Shown: piece by piece, positions 11,177 through 24,019 of the stretch
Layout: the number at the start of each line of letters is the position of its first letter
How positions within the stretch are numbered: the first letter of the stretch is position 1
Origin: Paragordius varius
Taxonomy: Eukaryota; Nematomorpha
Length of the DNA stretch: 64,000 nt
Assembly (NCBI GenBank): GCA_964247055.1
Contig: OZ176059.1
Coordinates: forward strand, 1,488,001 to 1,552,000
Direction: 5' to 3'
Position numbers and translations under genes: made by a program
The notes under the pieces: generated by a model
The model's input: only the letters and a program-made list of their open reading frames with translations
What the model was told of the DNA's origin: nothing
Databases searched by the model: none

Positions 11177-12180
11177 GGCACACGGTTGTTGGTTTTATAA
11201 AATGTAAAACGTTAAAAAACTGCTATTCCAAATAGGTTTAGAAGAATGATTTGACAATTTTTTTATTCTTAAGATATATATATAAAGTCTTCCCTTGAAT
11301 ATAAAGGTAAAAATAAGCCGACGATAATGTATGATATTATCTATAAAATCCGAAAAATGGGTCAGTCGGTTCGTTATTGGCGTGAGTATGAGAAAGAAAT
11401 ATTAGTATACGTTGTTTTGTTGACATAAAAGCTTATATCACTTGTTTAAGCTTTTGAGCAAATAACCTATTCATTATTTATTAAACCAGAGGCGGGGGCC
11501 TTTATTTTTACATAGGAAATGTAAAAAAAAATGTAATCTGTATATATCCTGTTAAACCGGTTATATATTTGATTTATTCAACATTGAAAAACTATTTCAA
11601 TGATAATATCCAATCATCAAATACTATATATAATAGGTGTTGTTTGTATGGGCGAACAGATTAAGGGTAAGGAAAAAGGCTATTTAGCTACACTAAATCA
11701 ATATTAGATTTAATATGGACGGGTGTAATAAAAAATTATTTGTTTTTAATTACCCGAATGAATGTTGAATTTAATTTAAACATGGCTGCAAAAAAATAAA
11801 AAATAAATTTGAATAAAATGAAAGAAACATATTGTTAATGTGTAAAAAACTGTTTGTTTGAAACAAAGCTAAATATTTTACGCTTAAAGTATATGCTCGC
11901 CAGCCGATGTAATACAATAGATAATTGACCTCCAAAAAATGTTTATTATACCCCTTTACCAATTTTATTGGGCAAGGTAAAGAGAGGGGTAAATACATAT
12001 TGTCAAAATGTTTAGGTTATACATTAGTATATATATATTGTAAAATGTGGATTAATATACCCAATTAAGGCATATGTTTATGTAACCTATAATCTATTTT
12101 GGGTTAAAAAAACAATGGATTTAAAAGCTGTTCAATAATAATTAAATTTTTTACAAGCATAACGTAGTAGAAACGTTAGG
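11177..12180. promoter_or_regulatory. HS6ST upstream region, duplicated in unit 2
   Basis: It lies immediately 5' of the minus-strand HS6ST start codon and is conserved nearly collinearly at 37496-38390, so each exon 1 copy has its own upstream region. No TATA box or other promoter element can be assigned with confidence in sequence this AT-rich. An inverted CTTTACCAATTTTATTGGG CAAGG palindrome lies near 11950-11980. Confidence 0.4.
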
Positions 12181-12182
12181 CA

Positions 12183-13632
12183 TACTAGACGGGAATAGCG
12201 ATCCAAAAAGTGTTTGGCCTCGGGTGGCTAAAAAATAGAGAGGCGGGAGTTAAGGTGTGCGGAATAAAAGATGGTAGAAATCAGGTTTATAGAGAGGCAT
12301 GGCTGAAAGACGAAAGAATAATCCCGAAATCTCGAGAGAAAAGTAAAGCTTTTAAAATGTCGATTTACCTATCATACAGAAGACAAGGAAAAAAAATATA
12401 TAAGCATTAATAAGGAACTTGGAAGGCTTGTGAGATTAGTTAAAAAAGAAAAGACGCCATCATTTTATGAGGAGTTAAACAGTAAGCATGGTTTGAACAA
12501 AGTTTTTAAAATTTCTCAACAAAGATACAGAAGAAAGGTGGACTTGCCCCCTTACGCGACCCCTATTAAAGACAAAAACGGCAAATTACTCGTTGAGGCA
12601 GCGAAAATTTTGAAGAGATGGAAAGAATATTTTCAGGACCTTGAATTGGGCTTCAGTGAAACGAATTTACCCGAAACACCAGATTATATATCGCATATTG
12701 AAAGTATAACAAAGGAAGAAGTCCAGGCTGGTTTAGAAGAGATGTCTATAAAAAAGGCTGCAGGCCCAAACGATATTAACATAAACTGTTGGAAAATAAT
12801 GTCAGAGAAAGGTATTGAATTTTCGTCGGATATTAATGATGTAGTTACTACAGGTATGATACAAACCGAATGGAAGTAGGGTTTCACTGTTTCCATTATG
12901 TATAGGATATATTTATGATTGTAATAATTACAGAGGGATAAGATTGATGTCGCATACAATGCAATTTGAGAAAATACTAGAGAAACTAATGAGAAAAATG
13001 GTTAGCATAGAGGGTAATTAATTTGGTTTTATTCTATGAAAGTCTACCATCGATCCGATTCACGAAGTAAGAAGGCTAATTGAAAAGCGTATGGAAATGA
13101 AATAGAAGCTGCATGGTATTTTAATCGATATTGAAAAGGCGTACAGAATACCACGGAGTACAATATGGTGGAGTTTAAGACGGAAAATTTTGAAAGTTAT
13201 ATTAATAAAAAGCATGTACAGCTCTCGCCATACTAGGATTGTCAGATCCTATTGAAATAAACCAAGGCGTCTATCAGGGGTCAGCTACAGTCCGTTGCTA
13301 TTTATAATATGCATGAACAAAATTTCAAAAGATGTGGGGTAATATAGTGGCTGATATTTTCTTTATGCAGACGACATAATAGTGCTATCAGACGAGTTGA
13401 ATTGAAAGAAATAATTAGCAAATGGATTGATGTGTTACGACGGTGCGGTTTAAAAGGTAATAAAAAGAAAACGGAGCTTATAAATTTTGATGGGAAAAAA
13501 CGAAAAACGGAGGGAAGTATATCTACTTGAGACACTTTCAACCGTTTTCAAGGATAGTAAATAAAATGTTGGGTATTAAAAGGTCAGTCGGAATGCAAAT
13601 ATTTAGGAGTTATTTTAGCAACATTTAATTTT
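12183..13632 (+). mobile_element. Degenerate LINE reverse transcriptase
   Basis: Plus-strand frames show LYKVAKQRxR-like sequence (FKISQQRYRRKVD), LKRWKEYFQDLEL, KKAAGPNDIN, NNYRGIRLMSH, then IDIEKAY, the GSATSPLLFIICM block, YADDIIV near 13365-13385 and CKYLGVILA near 13590. These are the consecutive RT blocks of an endonuclease-type LINE. The longest intact pieces are 12210-12410 and 12430-12879; many frameshifts and stops follow. It is truncated at both ends and absent from the equivalent place in unit 2. The same family may have given the fragment at 2011-2645. Confidence 0.8.
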
Positions 13633-13635
13633 ATA

Positions 13636-14345
13636 TTGGTCTGGGTTATAGAGATACCCCAACTTGAATCGAAGTGTTAAAAACATTGAAAAAAAGTTGA
13701 TCTTGCAATCAATAGATATCAACTTCTTGCTGGTAAAATATAATTTGAACCTTGCAGAAGTTATTTATTTACCTTTCCAACCGTAATATTATTTAACTTG
13801 TCTGTAATATTAGCGATTTAACACATTTGATACAAGTTAAGATATCTAACCTCAGACAATATTTAAGTTTGTATTTTAAAAACTACTGAATGGTACCAAT
13901 TTCAATATATGCTTTTAATAAAAATTATATAAATAAGCCTAAAAACTAAATAAAATTTAGTTTTGAAAAGAAAGTTCCATACAAACTATTTCGGCGCCAT
14001 TTTGATTTTACAACATTTTTAAATATCGTGCTTATTTAATTTTAAGGTCAAAATAAAGCTATTTTTTATTTTAATCGCATCTAATATTGATATAAACATA
14101 AAATATAGCTTATTTTTTACTTTTGAATTTAGCTAAGCACACATGTCATGTTGACTAAATTACCTTTGGGTATTTCCTTAAAATAATAAAAACAAGAATT
14201 ATTAATTATATATTTTTTTATTTCGATTAATGTTACTATGTGTATAATTTTACCATGGTTTAAATTCCTTTCATATTCTTTGGAGTATTTAATTTTAAAC
14301 AGTGGGATATCCAACTAACTAAATTTGAATCGAAGGACAGAAATG
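13636..14345. repeat. Inverted-repeat element with GAATCGAAG ends
   Basis: One end reads GATACCCCAACTTGAATCGA (about 13652) and the other GGATATCCAACTAACTAAAT followed by TTGAATCGAAGGA (14304-14336). Related ends occur at 41030, 41470 and 42130-42175. The interior is non-coding and shared with 41490-42175. Inverted ends of this type suggest a MITE; no target duplication was defined. Confidence 0.5.
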
Positions 14346-14707
14346 AATGTATTTTATTCAAGTGTTAAAATAATTGATAGAAAAAAATGGCGGCGAAAAA
14401 AGTATGAGAATTTTTTTACGTATCATTTTATAACGCTGAACGATAAAATATAAAGAAAGCGTATTTTTAAATTAGGAAATTTAAGATAATTTAAATCTGT
14501 CTGGGATATAAACTACCAAATGGACACGAATATTAACCATAATAAAAATAAGTAAATTACCATATTTTTGAATTAATACCAATGCTAATTTTTATATATA
14601 CTTTTCAACAGGCTCTGGGGTATAAAATTACCCTAAACATAAAATGTTAAGTAGATGCAAAAATGCTGGCATTTTATGATAAGTATATTCAACATATACT
14701 ATATACA

Positions 14708-17700
14708 TAAGGTGACCAGATTTTTTGTAGGAAAAAGCGGGAAATATCTGAGAAGGGGGGGGTGTCATTGGGGGGTACAACCAAAAATTTTTATACAAAA
14801 AATTTATTATTTATTTATTTTTAACACAAATATTATAAATATAAAAAATTTGTACCTCACAGGCTGTTTGTACCTTATTCAATAAATTAACATGTGCACG
14901 AACAAAGGGTGAAGTGATTGTAATATTCTAGAAAAAAATAATAAAGACGAAATCATCACAAAGTGCGCTGGGTGATGCAAGAAGCGGCACAAAAAATATT
15001 ATTAACAATTTAGCGAATAATCTTAATCAAAACATTATTGGTAAACAGCGCTATTCAAACAGCTACTGATTAGTTACCCCTGGATGTGAAAAATATAGAT
15101 GTTAAAATGCTTGGATATTGTAGAACTGTTGGTTAGCTCTTTTGCCAGCCATTGAAATATTTATAAAAATGTGATCTCCTAGAATCCTATTTTTTATCAC
15201 AGGACAAAAGTCAAAATTCCAAGTCAAAAAAGGTTAGAAAATAATTTTATACCATTACCTAATCGCAATATTATAAAGCATCCAGAAAAACAAGGCTCAA
15301 TGTATAGCCAGAATATAAAAATGATTTATACAAACAGAAACGATTATTTGGAAGACAAGACGTTGTAATGACACTTTTTTATGATATCTCATTATTAAAT
15401 AAATATATGAATGAAAACTTATATTATGGACAACAGAAAAAAATACGTAGGATAGAAATGGTTAAAATAATCATTTTTAAACAAATTATGTTCCATAAAA
15501 TAATATAATTGTAGTATTTGCATTATCTTTCCCTAAACCACTGCTATTGAACGCGTTTTCACACAGTAAAGTAAGTAAGGACACGGAATCAAATTTAAAT
15601 GTCGAATAAAAGCCATTTTATGTGTTCAAATATAATTTGACAAATTGAAGACTTATACAATATTTAAAGTTATTTTGTTTATTTTTTAACATAAAAACTT
15701 TATAAATATAACAAAATATTTTATTTTTTGGTATATTTTTGTTTGAGTGAATGCGTTTTAGCAGATTGTCATCATTTTAAATATTGTAGAAGTCAAGAAT
15801 TTGTCAAATTATTTTTGACAGATAAAACGGCCTTTAAAGTTTCAACATTTAAATTTGATTTTTCCGATGTCCACACCTGATTTACTGTGGAAAAAACACG
15901 CTCAGTAGCAGCGTTGGTTTCAGGTAAAGATAGTGCGAATCCACGATTTTTAAAATATTATTGTATGTAATATAGGCTTCAAAATGATTAAATATTTCCA
16001 ACCATTTCTTTTCTACTGTATATTTTTCTTTTGTCCATAATTTAAGTTTTTCATTATTAACATATCTATTAATGATACTTCAGAAAAAAGATCATTTTCT
16101 GAAAGATTACTTTTTGAAAATTTTTGGGAGCATATATAATTAAATGATTTTTGAACATTGCACCAATTAAATTCTGATTTTAATGTTATCCAATGAAAAG
16201 GATCAATTTTATTGAATTGCGTCGTCCAGTCTTCCAAATAATCTTTACAGTTTGTATAAAACATTTTTATATGGTACAGGATATCTTGGCGATTTATTAA
16301 GCCTTGTTTTTCTAAATTATTTATTATATTGCGGATGGTTAATGGTATAAAATTATTTTATAACCGTTCTTGACATTGGAATTTTAGGTTTTTAACTTCA
16401 TTGGCTACTTCGATTGTCGAAATGTTGTCACCTTCTATAAATTTAATAACATTTTGAAAGGGAGAAGCTTGATTATGTAAGAATTCTAACCATATTTTTG
16501 AAGAATCATTTTCAAAAAACTTTTTTAAAGTTGCAGGACATTTGTCCTGTGATAAAAAAAAGATTTTAAAGGATCATACATATTTAAAATTCTTTCGATA
16601 GCTGGCATAAAAGCTAACCAACGAGTTTTACAATATCCAAGCATTTTTTATTGAACTTCTGCATTTTCACAGAATTCTTTAAGCGTTTCAACACGTACCG
16701 TGTATATATAAAAATAGGAATATATTTTAACAACTACATTTTCCACATCTAGGGGTAACAAATCAGCAGCTGTTTGAATAGCGTTGTGTATTATATGCGC
16801 TTCACACCCAACGCCAATAATGATTAGGATTATCTGTTAATTTATGAAAAATATTTTTTGTTCCCCTCATTGCTTTTCCACCAAAGTTGGTATGGTGTTG
16901 TCAGCGCAATATGCGATTTTGTCTTTTAAATTATTTTATTCTACAATATGCATTATTAAAGTAAATATTCTTTCGGAATTTTCACCGGGTAGAAAAATTA
17001 AATCTAAAAATTTTAATTTTTACTCCGGTTTCTGAATCAAAATATTTTATTAAAGTGGGAAATAATTTTGTTTCATGGTGATTTGATGCATCAGAGTATA
17101 GGGATAAGAAATTAATTTTCAGCAAATCTTTTATTTCAGAAAATGCTCGTGGCGAAAGGACCTTGCACACAATGGCTTAAGCCTTTGTACGGGCACATGT
17201 AAATTTTATTTGGAATAACGTGCAAATAACCTGTGAGGTACAGTCCATAGATCTAAAGGAATGATTGTGATTAACGGCGTGGAAAGATAACACGCCCTCA
17301 GCTAGTGCCAAATTCTTTTCTTCCTCTCCAAAAGCGGTTTTTTGAAAAAAATCGCTCCTTTTGTAAGATGATGCCGCCATATCTAAACATTTTTTATGTT
17401 TCTGTGTTTTCATATGCTTTGTAATATCATGCTTGTCGTCATATGCTAGGTTGAACGCATATAAGACATTTAACAGATGATTCATTCTTCGTTTTTTTGA
17501 TAAAAGGAAAATCTGTGATTAATTCATCGTTGAATTTACAACCTCTTTTTGTGCTCATATTTATAAACTACTATTAGTATAATAAATATTATATTAACTT
17601 AATTTTCTGGAATAAACGTGTAAGGTACCGATTTGTGGTATCAATTTGTCTTTTAAGCTACCGATTTGTGGTATTTATTTGGCTTTTTAATAATGTTGGG

Positions 17701-18091
17701 AAGTAATAAAACTAAAATATTAGTAAAATAAATATTATATTACCTTAATTTTCTGGAATAAACGTGTAAGGTGCCGATTTGTGGCAAATTTGTCTTATAA
17801 TCTAGAGATTTGTGGTATAACTTGGCTTTTTGATAATGATGACAGTAGTAGTAGGAAGCAAAGTGTATAAACATATTATATAAATTCGAAAAAAATAAAT
17901 ATTTTTAATTTAAAAATAAAAAATTTTAATTTATTATTGAATAGATTAAAGATATTTAATGATAAAAAATTTAAAAAAATTTTTTTTTGTATAATCGTGA
18001 AAAAGCGGGACATTTTAAACGTAGCGGGAGGCGGGACAAAGTGTGAAAAAGCGGGACTGTCCCGCCAAAAGCGGGACGTCTGGTCACCTTA
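14708..18091 (-). mobile_element. hAT transposon with 8-bp target duplication, broken transposase
   Basis: The ends are TAAGGTGACCAGA and TCTGGTCACCTTA, flanked by the direct repeat TATATACA (14700-14707 and 18092-18099). The paralogous site at 42550-42565 has a single TATATACA and no insertion. Minus-strand frames encode pieces of a hAT-type transposase: a zinc-finger remnant with KHMKTQKHKKCLDMAASS, then FHAVNHNHSFRSMDC and FTCARTKA (17485-17177), LSPRAFSEIKDLLKINF (17170-16982), and further pieces to about 15840 including 16264-16013. At least four frame breaks separate them. About 1.1 kb next to the left end is non-coding. Confidence 0.85.
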
Positions 18092-18095
18092 TATA

Positions 18096-18353
18096 TACAG
18101 TAAATGCGGACAAACCGTAAATAAAGACAAATATTTTTTCTAAAAGACAACCATACTCAAACCATATAAGCAACTTTGTTATAATCGATAAATATAGAAT
18201 TGATTGTGTTGGTATTATATGTCTCTATTTAAAACTTAGCCATTTTTAAGAATAAATTGATATTAATCTAAATTTAAAATGGTTGTCTTGTAGAAAAAAA
18301 TATTTGTCTTTATGTTTTTACGTTTTGTCTGTATAATTAAAATTTTTACTGTA
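18096..18353. repeat. CAGTAAAA MITE, host of the hAT insertion
   Basis: Terminal ACAGTAAATGCGGACAAACC and the inverse AATTTTTACTGTA frame a non-coding centre. The hAT at 14708-18091 inserted at its edge; unit 2 has the uninterrupted copy at 42561-42831. Confidence 0.8.
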
Positions 18354-19190
18354 TATTTAAAAAATTTTCTTATTTTTTGCGCACATTTAAGATGGGTATT
18401 ATTGCTGGCCAATTTTTATCACAGTATCATGTGTTATTAAACAAATTTTGTCCATAATTAATTTAAACAAAGTATTGTAAGATAGGCAAAAATTGTTTAG
18501 TTTAATTTCAACATTTTTATGCTCTTTTTTACACTACTGTGTTGCTAAACGACAACTATGCTATGAATCATCCAGTATTTAAATATGCCTACCGTATTTA
18601 AATTATTTTATATTTGATGTGTAATTTATTGAATATCTTTGTGGCCATATATATATGCTTTAAACTTAAAATTTTAGGGACAAAACGTAAAAATATAGAT
18701 TATTATTTATAAAGGACAACCCATAATGTTTTAAACACCATAATTTTGTAAATAGATTACTATTTAGTTACAGTGAAAATATAAATTTATTGTGTTACCC
18801 AATATACATCTCTATGTCATACTTTGCAATTTAAAACAACCAGCTATTTAAATAAATTAAGTTTAAAAGGGTACACTGGCCTTTTGAGCAAAAAGTGTTT
18901 GTTTTTGTATTTTTACGTTGTCTGTATAATTTAATTTTACTCATATATATATATATATATATATCATTTACAATTATTCACCCTTGAACAAATAATTACC
19001 TATATTTTTATATATTTTAAAAAACTAAAATTTACTTAACAGACAATAAAATGCATACTTTTGCTTATATCACATTATAGTTGGGCAATTTGCAACACAA
19101 CAGTAGCGTATAAAAACAACCCGAAATGTTTAAATAATTTTTTACTTCCATTTTTCCATACTGTGTAATATGCAACCATTAAAATGCATA
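18354..19190. repeat. MITE cluster (CAGTAAAA type plus palindromic GTTGGGCAA type)
   Basis: It contains a CAGTAAAA-type copy at about 18668-18945 (GGACAAAACGTAAAAATATA and its inverse), parts of a palindromic MITE with ACACTACTGTGTTGC (about 18525-18620 and 19060-19190), a (TA)n tract at 18949-18964 and the start of a family A foldback-like copy at 18965. No gene is present. Confidence 0.6.
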
Positions 19191-19193
19191 CCA

Positions 19194-19418
19194 AATATAT
19201 AGCATTTACAATTCTTCCCCCTTGAACAATTCAAATTCACCCTCAAATAAAATATGTGTGTTTTATCAAATAATACTAAAAAAATAATAAATTATGCCAT
19301 AAAGATATATTTCATTTAATGAGTGTTAGTTCGAAAACACATATTTAGGGTATGATTGAATTGTTTGAGGGTGAATTTGATTTGTTCAAGGGTGATTTTA
19401 AACTGTAAATGGTATACA
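19194..19418. repeat. Foldback-like element, family A (AATTCACCC arrays)
   Basis: The left end has CATTTACAATTCTTCCCCCT and AAATTCACCC; the right end has GAGGGTGAATTTGA, TTCAAGGGTGA and AAACTGTAAATGGTATA. One or two units per arm. It corresponds to 45678-45957 in unit 2. Confidence 0.8.
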
Positions 19419-19499
19419 TACATATATATATATATATATATTGTGTTTGATGTAATTATTTATTGAATAACCTTTTCAAAATTCTTATATATATATATA

Positions 19500-22258
19500 T
19501 TAATAAATTCGAGCGGGATTACAATTGACTCGTTTGTCTTTGATGTAAAAATCGAAGCTACATCGTCCACAAAAATTGGGTATACAAGTAGCGAATGGAT
19601 ATCTCCTACACTTTTTTCTATGGCACGGATCTTTGGCACAGTCAACTAAAGGTTCAGAACAATTTTGACCTAATATATATACAGTAAAAATTGAAATTAT
19701 ACGGACAAAATGTAAAAATATAGACAAATATTTTTTTCTAAAAGTCAACCATACTTTTTAAAACCTTGATGTTTCTCATATAAGCTACTTGGTTACAATC
19801 GAAAAATGCATAATTAATAGTGTAACCAGTATGTATTTCTACTCTATACTTTGGAAAAACAATGAGTTTTATTTAAAAAAATAAAGGAAAAAGAATGGGG
19901 TTGTCTTTTGAAAAAAATATTTGTCTTTATATTTTTAAATTTTGTCCGCATCAATATATTATCACCAAAAATTAAAATTACAATACACAAGACAAAATGT
20001 AAAATTATTGAAAAGACAAAGATTATCTAACGAATAACCATACTTTTGCAAATAAGGAAAAGAAATATGTATAATGGTAACTAGGGTTGTGCATTTGACT
20101 GCTTTTTCAAAAAAATCCGGTCAGACCCAGTCAGACCACGGTCATGACCACTTTTTACCTAAAATACCATTCTTGGATTGCGAAAATATTGTTCAAACAA
20201 CACTTGCGTTCCCCTATTAATGTCATGTTTTTCTTAAAAGTTTGTATTTACTTTTTAATATTATTATTTACGAATATATTCAATCAAATTTAATCAACAA
20301 TTTAGTTTTCAAATAAATTTTGCCACATGTTTGTGGCCTATCTTCAAATATTTAGCTTTTAATACTGGATATTTCAAATAAAATTTTACCTAGTTTGTTT
20401 TACACTTTCTTTCATCATTGAAATATCCAATTATAAAATGTTTTATCATTTTATTGGTTCACACATATGGAATAATTGGATATTTTGCAAAGTGCTTGAT
20501 TGTTTTGTTTTTCGAAATGATTGGATAAGGTTGCAGGTTTAACAATTTTATATTGTTAAATAAATAAATTTTAATTAAATAATCTTACCATCTCTCTTCC
20601 AAAAAAAAATTACCATCATTTTTTCAGAAAACAGCTGTTATTTTAAATGACCATGGTCAAAAAATAAATAGTCACTGACCGGGCCATGACTTGGTCAGCA
20701 TAACCCTTATAGTAACACACACTCAATTATATTACAGTATGAGTGAGTATATATTGCTAAAAAGTTAATTAATTATTACCATGAAATGTCATATGCAGCA
20801 GCAAATACAATTATTATTGTTGCCAATAATATAACAGTAAAAAGTGAAAAAAATATATAAGCCAATAATATTGCCCTTTGCTGTATATGACTAAATAACT
20901 TTCTAGCAATGTATACTTACTCATACTGTATATAAAATTACAAATAGTTTATGTAGTGAAAAAAAGATTTTATTTCTAGAAAAATATATTTTCAATATTT
21001 TTCCTGTATTTTATTATATAATCGATATTAATTCTGAATGTCATTACTATAGGTTGAAATTGCACCCAGAAGACAAAACGTAAAATTATTGAAAAGACAA
21101 ATATTTTTTCAAACGACAATGATAAATACAATCTTAATTCTAATAATTATATAATTTCATTTATGGAATATACAATTGATGGTAGTTTATTTAAAAGAGT
21201 TGTATTATAAAATACAAGATTTAAAAAGTATGGTTGGTTGTTTTTTAGTTAAAAATATTTGTCTTTATATTTTTCCGTTTTGTCCGTATAATTTCAATAT
21301 GTGTAATAGCATTATTATTAGTAAAAATTAAAAATACATACAGAAGACAAAATGTTAAAATATATAAAGTCATGGCATATATTTTTTGCTCGAAAAGACT
21401 GTCGTACTTTTTTAAATTGAAATTCACCCATCGTTTCAGAATGCAAATTATGAATGAAATAGAGATGTATATTGGTAAAACAAACACAATCATTATTACA
21501 CAATTGTAATTAATTAATTATAAATCAAATTCAACCATCAAAACTATATAAAGTATGGGTTTGTTAAAAATATGTTTACAGTAAAAATTGAAATTATACT
21601 GGAGGACAAAACGAAAAAATATAAACACAAATATTTTTCAAAAGACAACCATACTTTTTAAATCTTGGTATTTTATTTAATATCTTTTTAAAGCAGGAAA
21701 TTGATATATATTGATAAAACAATCAATTTTTTATTTTACAACTCTACTAATATAATTTTTAAGAAAAAAAATTAAGGATTAACTAATGGTGTGGTATCTT
21801 TTGAAAAAAAAAATATATTTTACGTTTTGTCCGTATAATTTCAACATTTTACTGTATGAGTATGTGTAAGTATATATTGCTAGAAAGTTACAATATATAC
21901 TTAATCATTCTATATTTCAAAAATTTACATTGACTATGTGTTAATATGGTTTCTTATATTTGTTCTTTTTAACTATTTTAATGAAATACGGACTGAAACG
22001 TAAAAAATATAAGGATAAATGTTTTTATTTTTAAAAGACAATCAATCATACTTTTTTAAACCTTAATTTTTTTCCATAAGCTATAAAATTACGATGGTAA
22101 AATATTAAATCCAATTTGTAATATTAAATAAAATATATCAAAATAATAGAATTTAAAATGGTTGTCTTTTAAAAAAAATTTGTCTTTATATTTTTACGTT
22201 TTGTACGTATAATTTCCATTTTAACTATTTTCTTTATATAACCATAACAATCATACTG

Positions 22259-22300
<42 letters not shown>

Positions 22301-23956
22301 TATTTATTTACATTCACCCTTGAATTCAAATTCACCCTAAATATAAATTATAATTTCGGGCCAATGTAACTCTCATCATTAATAAGAATATTTTTATGGC
22401 ATAATTATTTTTTAAGCATTATTTTAGTTTTAAACAGAATTTATTTTAAAAATATTAAAAAATTATTGTGATTTTTAATCTTAAAAAACACGCATTATTT
22501 AATTACTAGTGAATTTGAATTGTTCAAGGGTGAATTTGAATTGGTCAGGGGTGAATTTATCTGTGCAAGGGTGATTTAAACTGTTCGAGGATGAATTCGA
22601 GTTGGTCAGGGGTGAATTTAAATTGTAAATGGTATATCTATATATTTATAAAAATCGAAAGTGGTGGCTTTGTGATCTGTTTCCGGAAAACCGGTAGACC
22701 CATTCAAATCCAAATGTCGAAAAAATATAATCATTAATGAATGCCCCGACAATAGCATCGCCCTTTTTTGAAATAGGCCCCCAGTTCGGGCCCACCCCGT
22801 GTGAAAAATGGTTTTTTTTAAAACAAAAGTCCACAAAAATCGTGTCTTTGAGACAATTTTCCACAGAACGTGTTGTACCATTTAATTTCTAATATGATTT
22901 TTGTTTACTTATTCGATTGCGCCGAACATTGTCGTCTCGCTTTTTTAATTTAGGCCCTCTTTTTACCCGCTCCTCCCGTAACCATTTTTTTCAGAAGAAC
23001 AAAGTCCACAGAAATATTTTGAATCTATACAATATATTAGTATGAATGCACCGTTTTAAGATTCCTATGAGATCATAGCTATTAAATAATGTTTCGAAAT
23101 AATCCACATATGTGGATCATTTTATTGTCCCTTTTTTCAAATAACCCCCCCTTCCCCCCCCCCGTTCCCCCCAGAAGTCCGAAAGACTTCCCCGGGCTGC
23201 GCAGCAGCACGAGATTTACGCTAGTATATATATATATATACCATCACAATCAACTTTAGTGCCTTTGATATAATAAGTGGCAGCACAAGTCCCACAAAAT
23301 GTGAAAATGCATTCAGCGTTTGGATATCGTGGGCATTTTTCTTCATCACATAAATCTCCTGGACATGGGGCAGGGAACTGATCTTTGGGGCATTCTAAAA
23401 TGTTAAAACGATAAAAAAATATTTGTTTGCATAGACAACCCCATAATTTTTAAATTTTGATGTATATAATATGAGTAAGTACAGTAAAAACTGAAATTAT
23501 ACTTTGGACAAAACGTAAAAATATAAAGACAAATATTTTTTTTCAAAAGACAACTATACTTCTTAACACATAATTTTTGTTATATAAAATAATTACAATC
23601 GTAAATTACATAATTGATTGGGCTACCAATTTACATTTCTATTTTATATTTTGCAGTTTAAAACAATCAGTTAGTTATATCAGAAAAAAATTAAGGTTTA
23701 AAACGTATGTCTTTATATTTTTACTTTTTGTACATAGTATAATTTTAGTTTTTACTATGGATGGTTGTCAGACCTGATAAGCAATTAAACAGTTTGCCCT
23801 CGACATAAAAGTCAGCTCGACAGGACCCACAAAAATTTGGAATGCAAGTTGCGTTAGGAAAATGAGGGCAAATCGCAAATGTACAAGGATCCAAGGGGCA
23901 GTTAACCCTAGGTTCATTAGCTGGACATGATATAATTCTATTATTGTAGTCATCAG
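19500..23956 (-). CDS. Cysteine-rich modular secreted-type protein, copy 1 (last three exons)
   Basis: Three minus-strand exons (23956-23774, 23394-23242, 19669-19500) each encode one module of about 50 residues, joined by phase-1 introns. The module pattern is C-x(5-8)-C-x(2,3)-D-(P/L)-C-x(3,4)-C-P/R-x-(Y/F)-P-x-A-x-C-I-x(2)-F-C-G-x-C-x(3)-(F/Y)-Y-I/V-x(3-6)-C; cores are ATCIPNFCGSCRADFYV, AECIFTFCGTC and ATCIPNFCGRCSFDFYI. Acceptors end TTAG and donors are GT. The last exon stops right after NPARIY. Symmetrical one-module exons are typical of extracellular repeat proteins. I recognise the pattern from invertebrate secreted proteins but cannot name the domain or function. Upstream exons and the signal peptide were not found. 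The 3.6 kb intron holds a Helitron and several MITEs. Unit 2 has a strongly conserved copy. Confidence 0.8.
19679..19957. repeat. CAGTAAAA MITE
   Basis: It begins TACAGTAAAAATTGAAATTA with TACGGACAAAATG and ends with inverted GTCTTTATATTTTTAAATTT TGTCCGCAT. The unit 2 counterpart is 46273-46568. It sits directly at the acceptor side of the last cysteine-rich exon. Confidence 0.8.
20082..20708. mobile_element. hAT-type MITE with TAGGGTTGTGC ends
   Basis: It starts TAGGGTTGTGCATTTGACTG and ends TTGGTCAGCATAACCCTT, flanked by ATGGTAAC (20074-20081) and ATAGTAAC (20709-20716). Unit 2 at about 46718 shows the empty site ATGGTAAC followed by ACACAC. It is non-coding and related to 56533-57252. Confidence 0.82.
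20940..22250. repeat. Cluster of CAGTAAAA MITEs
   Basis: Copies or part copies lie at about 21050-21300, 21310-21400, 21578-21857 and 21975-22235. Each shows GACAAAACG(T)AAAAATATAAA on one arm and the inverse TTTATATTTTTACGTTTTGT on the other. The copy at 21578-21857 retains both CAGTAAAA ends with flanking TA. Confidence 0.75.
22298..22634. repeat. Foldback-like element, family A
   Basis: It follows a long (TA)n tract (22262-22300). Left arm TTCACCCTTGAATTCAAATT; right arm with four inverted units near 22510-22615 (GTGAATTTGAATTGTTCAAG) and end AAATTGTAAATGGTATA. The copy at 48529-48849 occupies the same place in unit 2. Confidence 0.8.
22637..23224 (+). mobile_element. Non-autonomous Helitron
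   Basis: The 5' end is TCTATATATTTATAAAAATC and the 3' end CTAG, preceded by a GC-rich GCTGCGCAGCAGC hairpin and ATTTACG. It is inserted between A and T, as Helitrons do. It is locally GC-rich and non-coding; open frames on the minus strand (22618-22881) are shadows. It lies on the other side of the foldback-like element from the unit 2 copy, so it is an independent insertion. Confidence 0.82.
23478..23757. repeat. CAGTAAAA MITE between cysteine-rich exons
   Basis: Left end TACAGTAAAAACTGAAATTA, right end AATTTTAGTTTTTACTATGG. It fills most of the 379-nt intron between the first two visible cysteine-rich exons and is shared with 49198-49506. Confidence 0.8.
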
Positions 23957-24019
23957 CTAAAATTTTAAACATCAGTTAGAGCGATATTTTTTACAGTTAA
24001 ATTTTTAATCTATATATTA

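Noticed and set aside
19500-19748. Longer reading of the last cysteine-rich exon with a hydrophobic N-terminus that looks like a signal peptide
   Set aside because: The extension is translated MITE arm. The TAG acceptor at 19671-19670 and phase agreement with the preceding exon show that the exon starts at 19669.
22618-22881. Open frames in GC-rich sequence (also 47658-47879 and 53263-53445)
   Set aside because: They lie within non-autonomous Helitrons and are not preserved in frame between copies.
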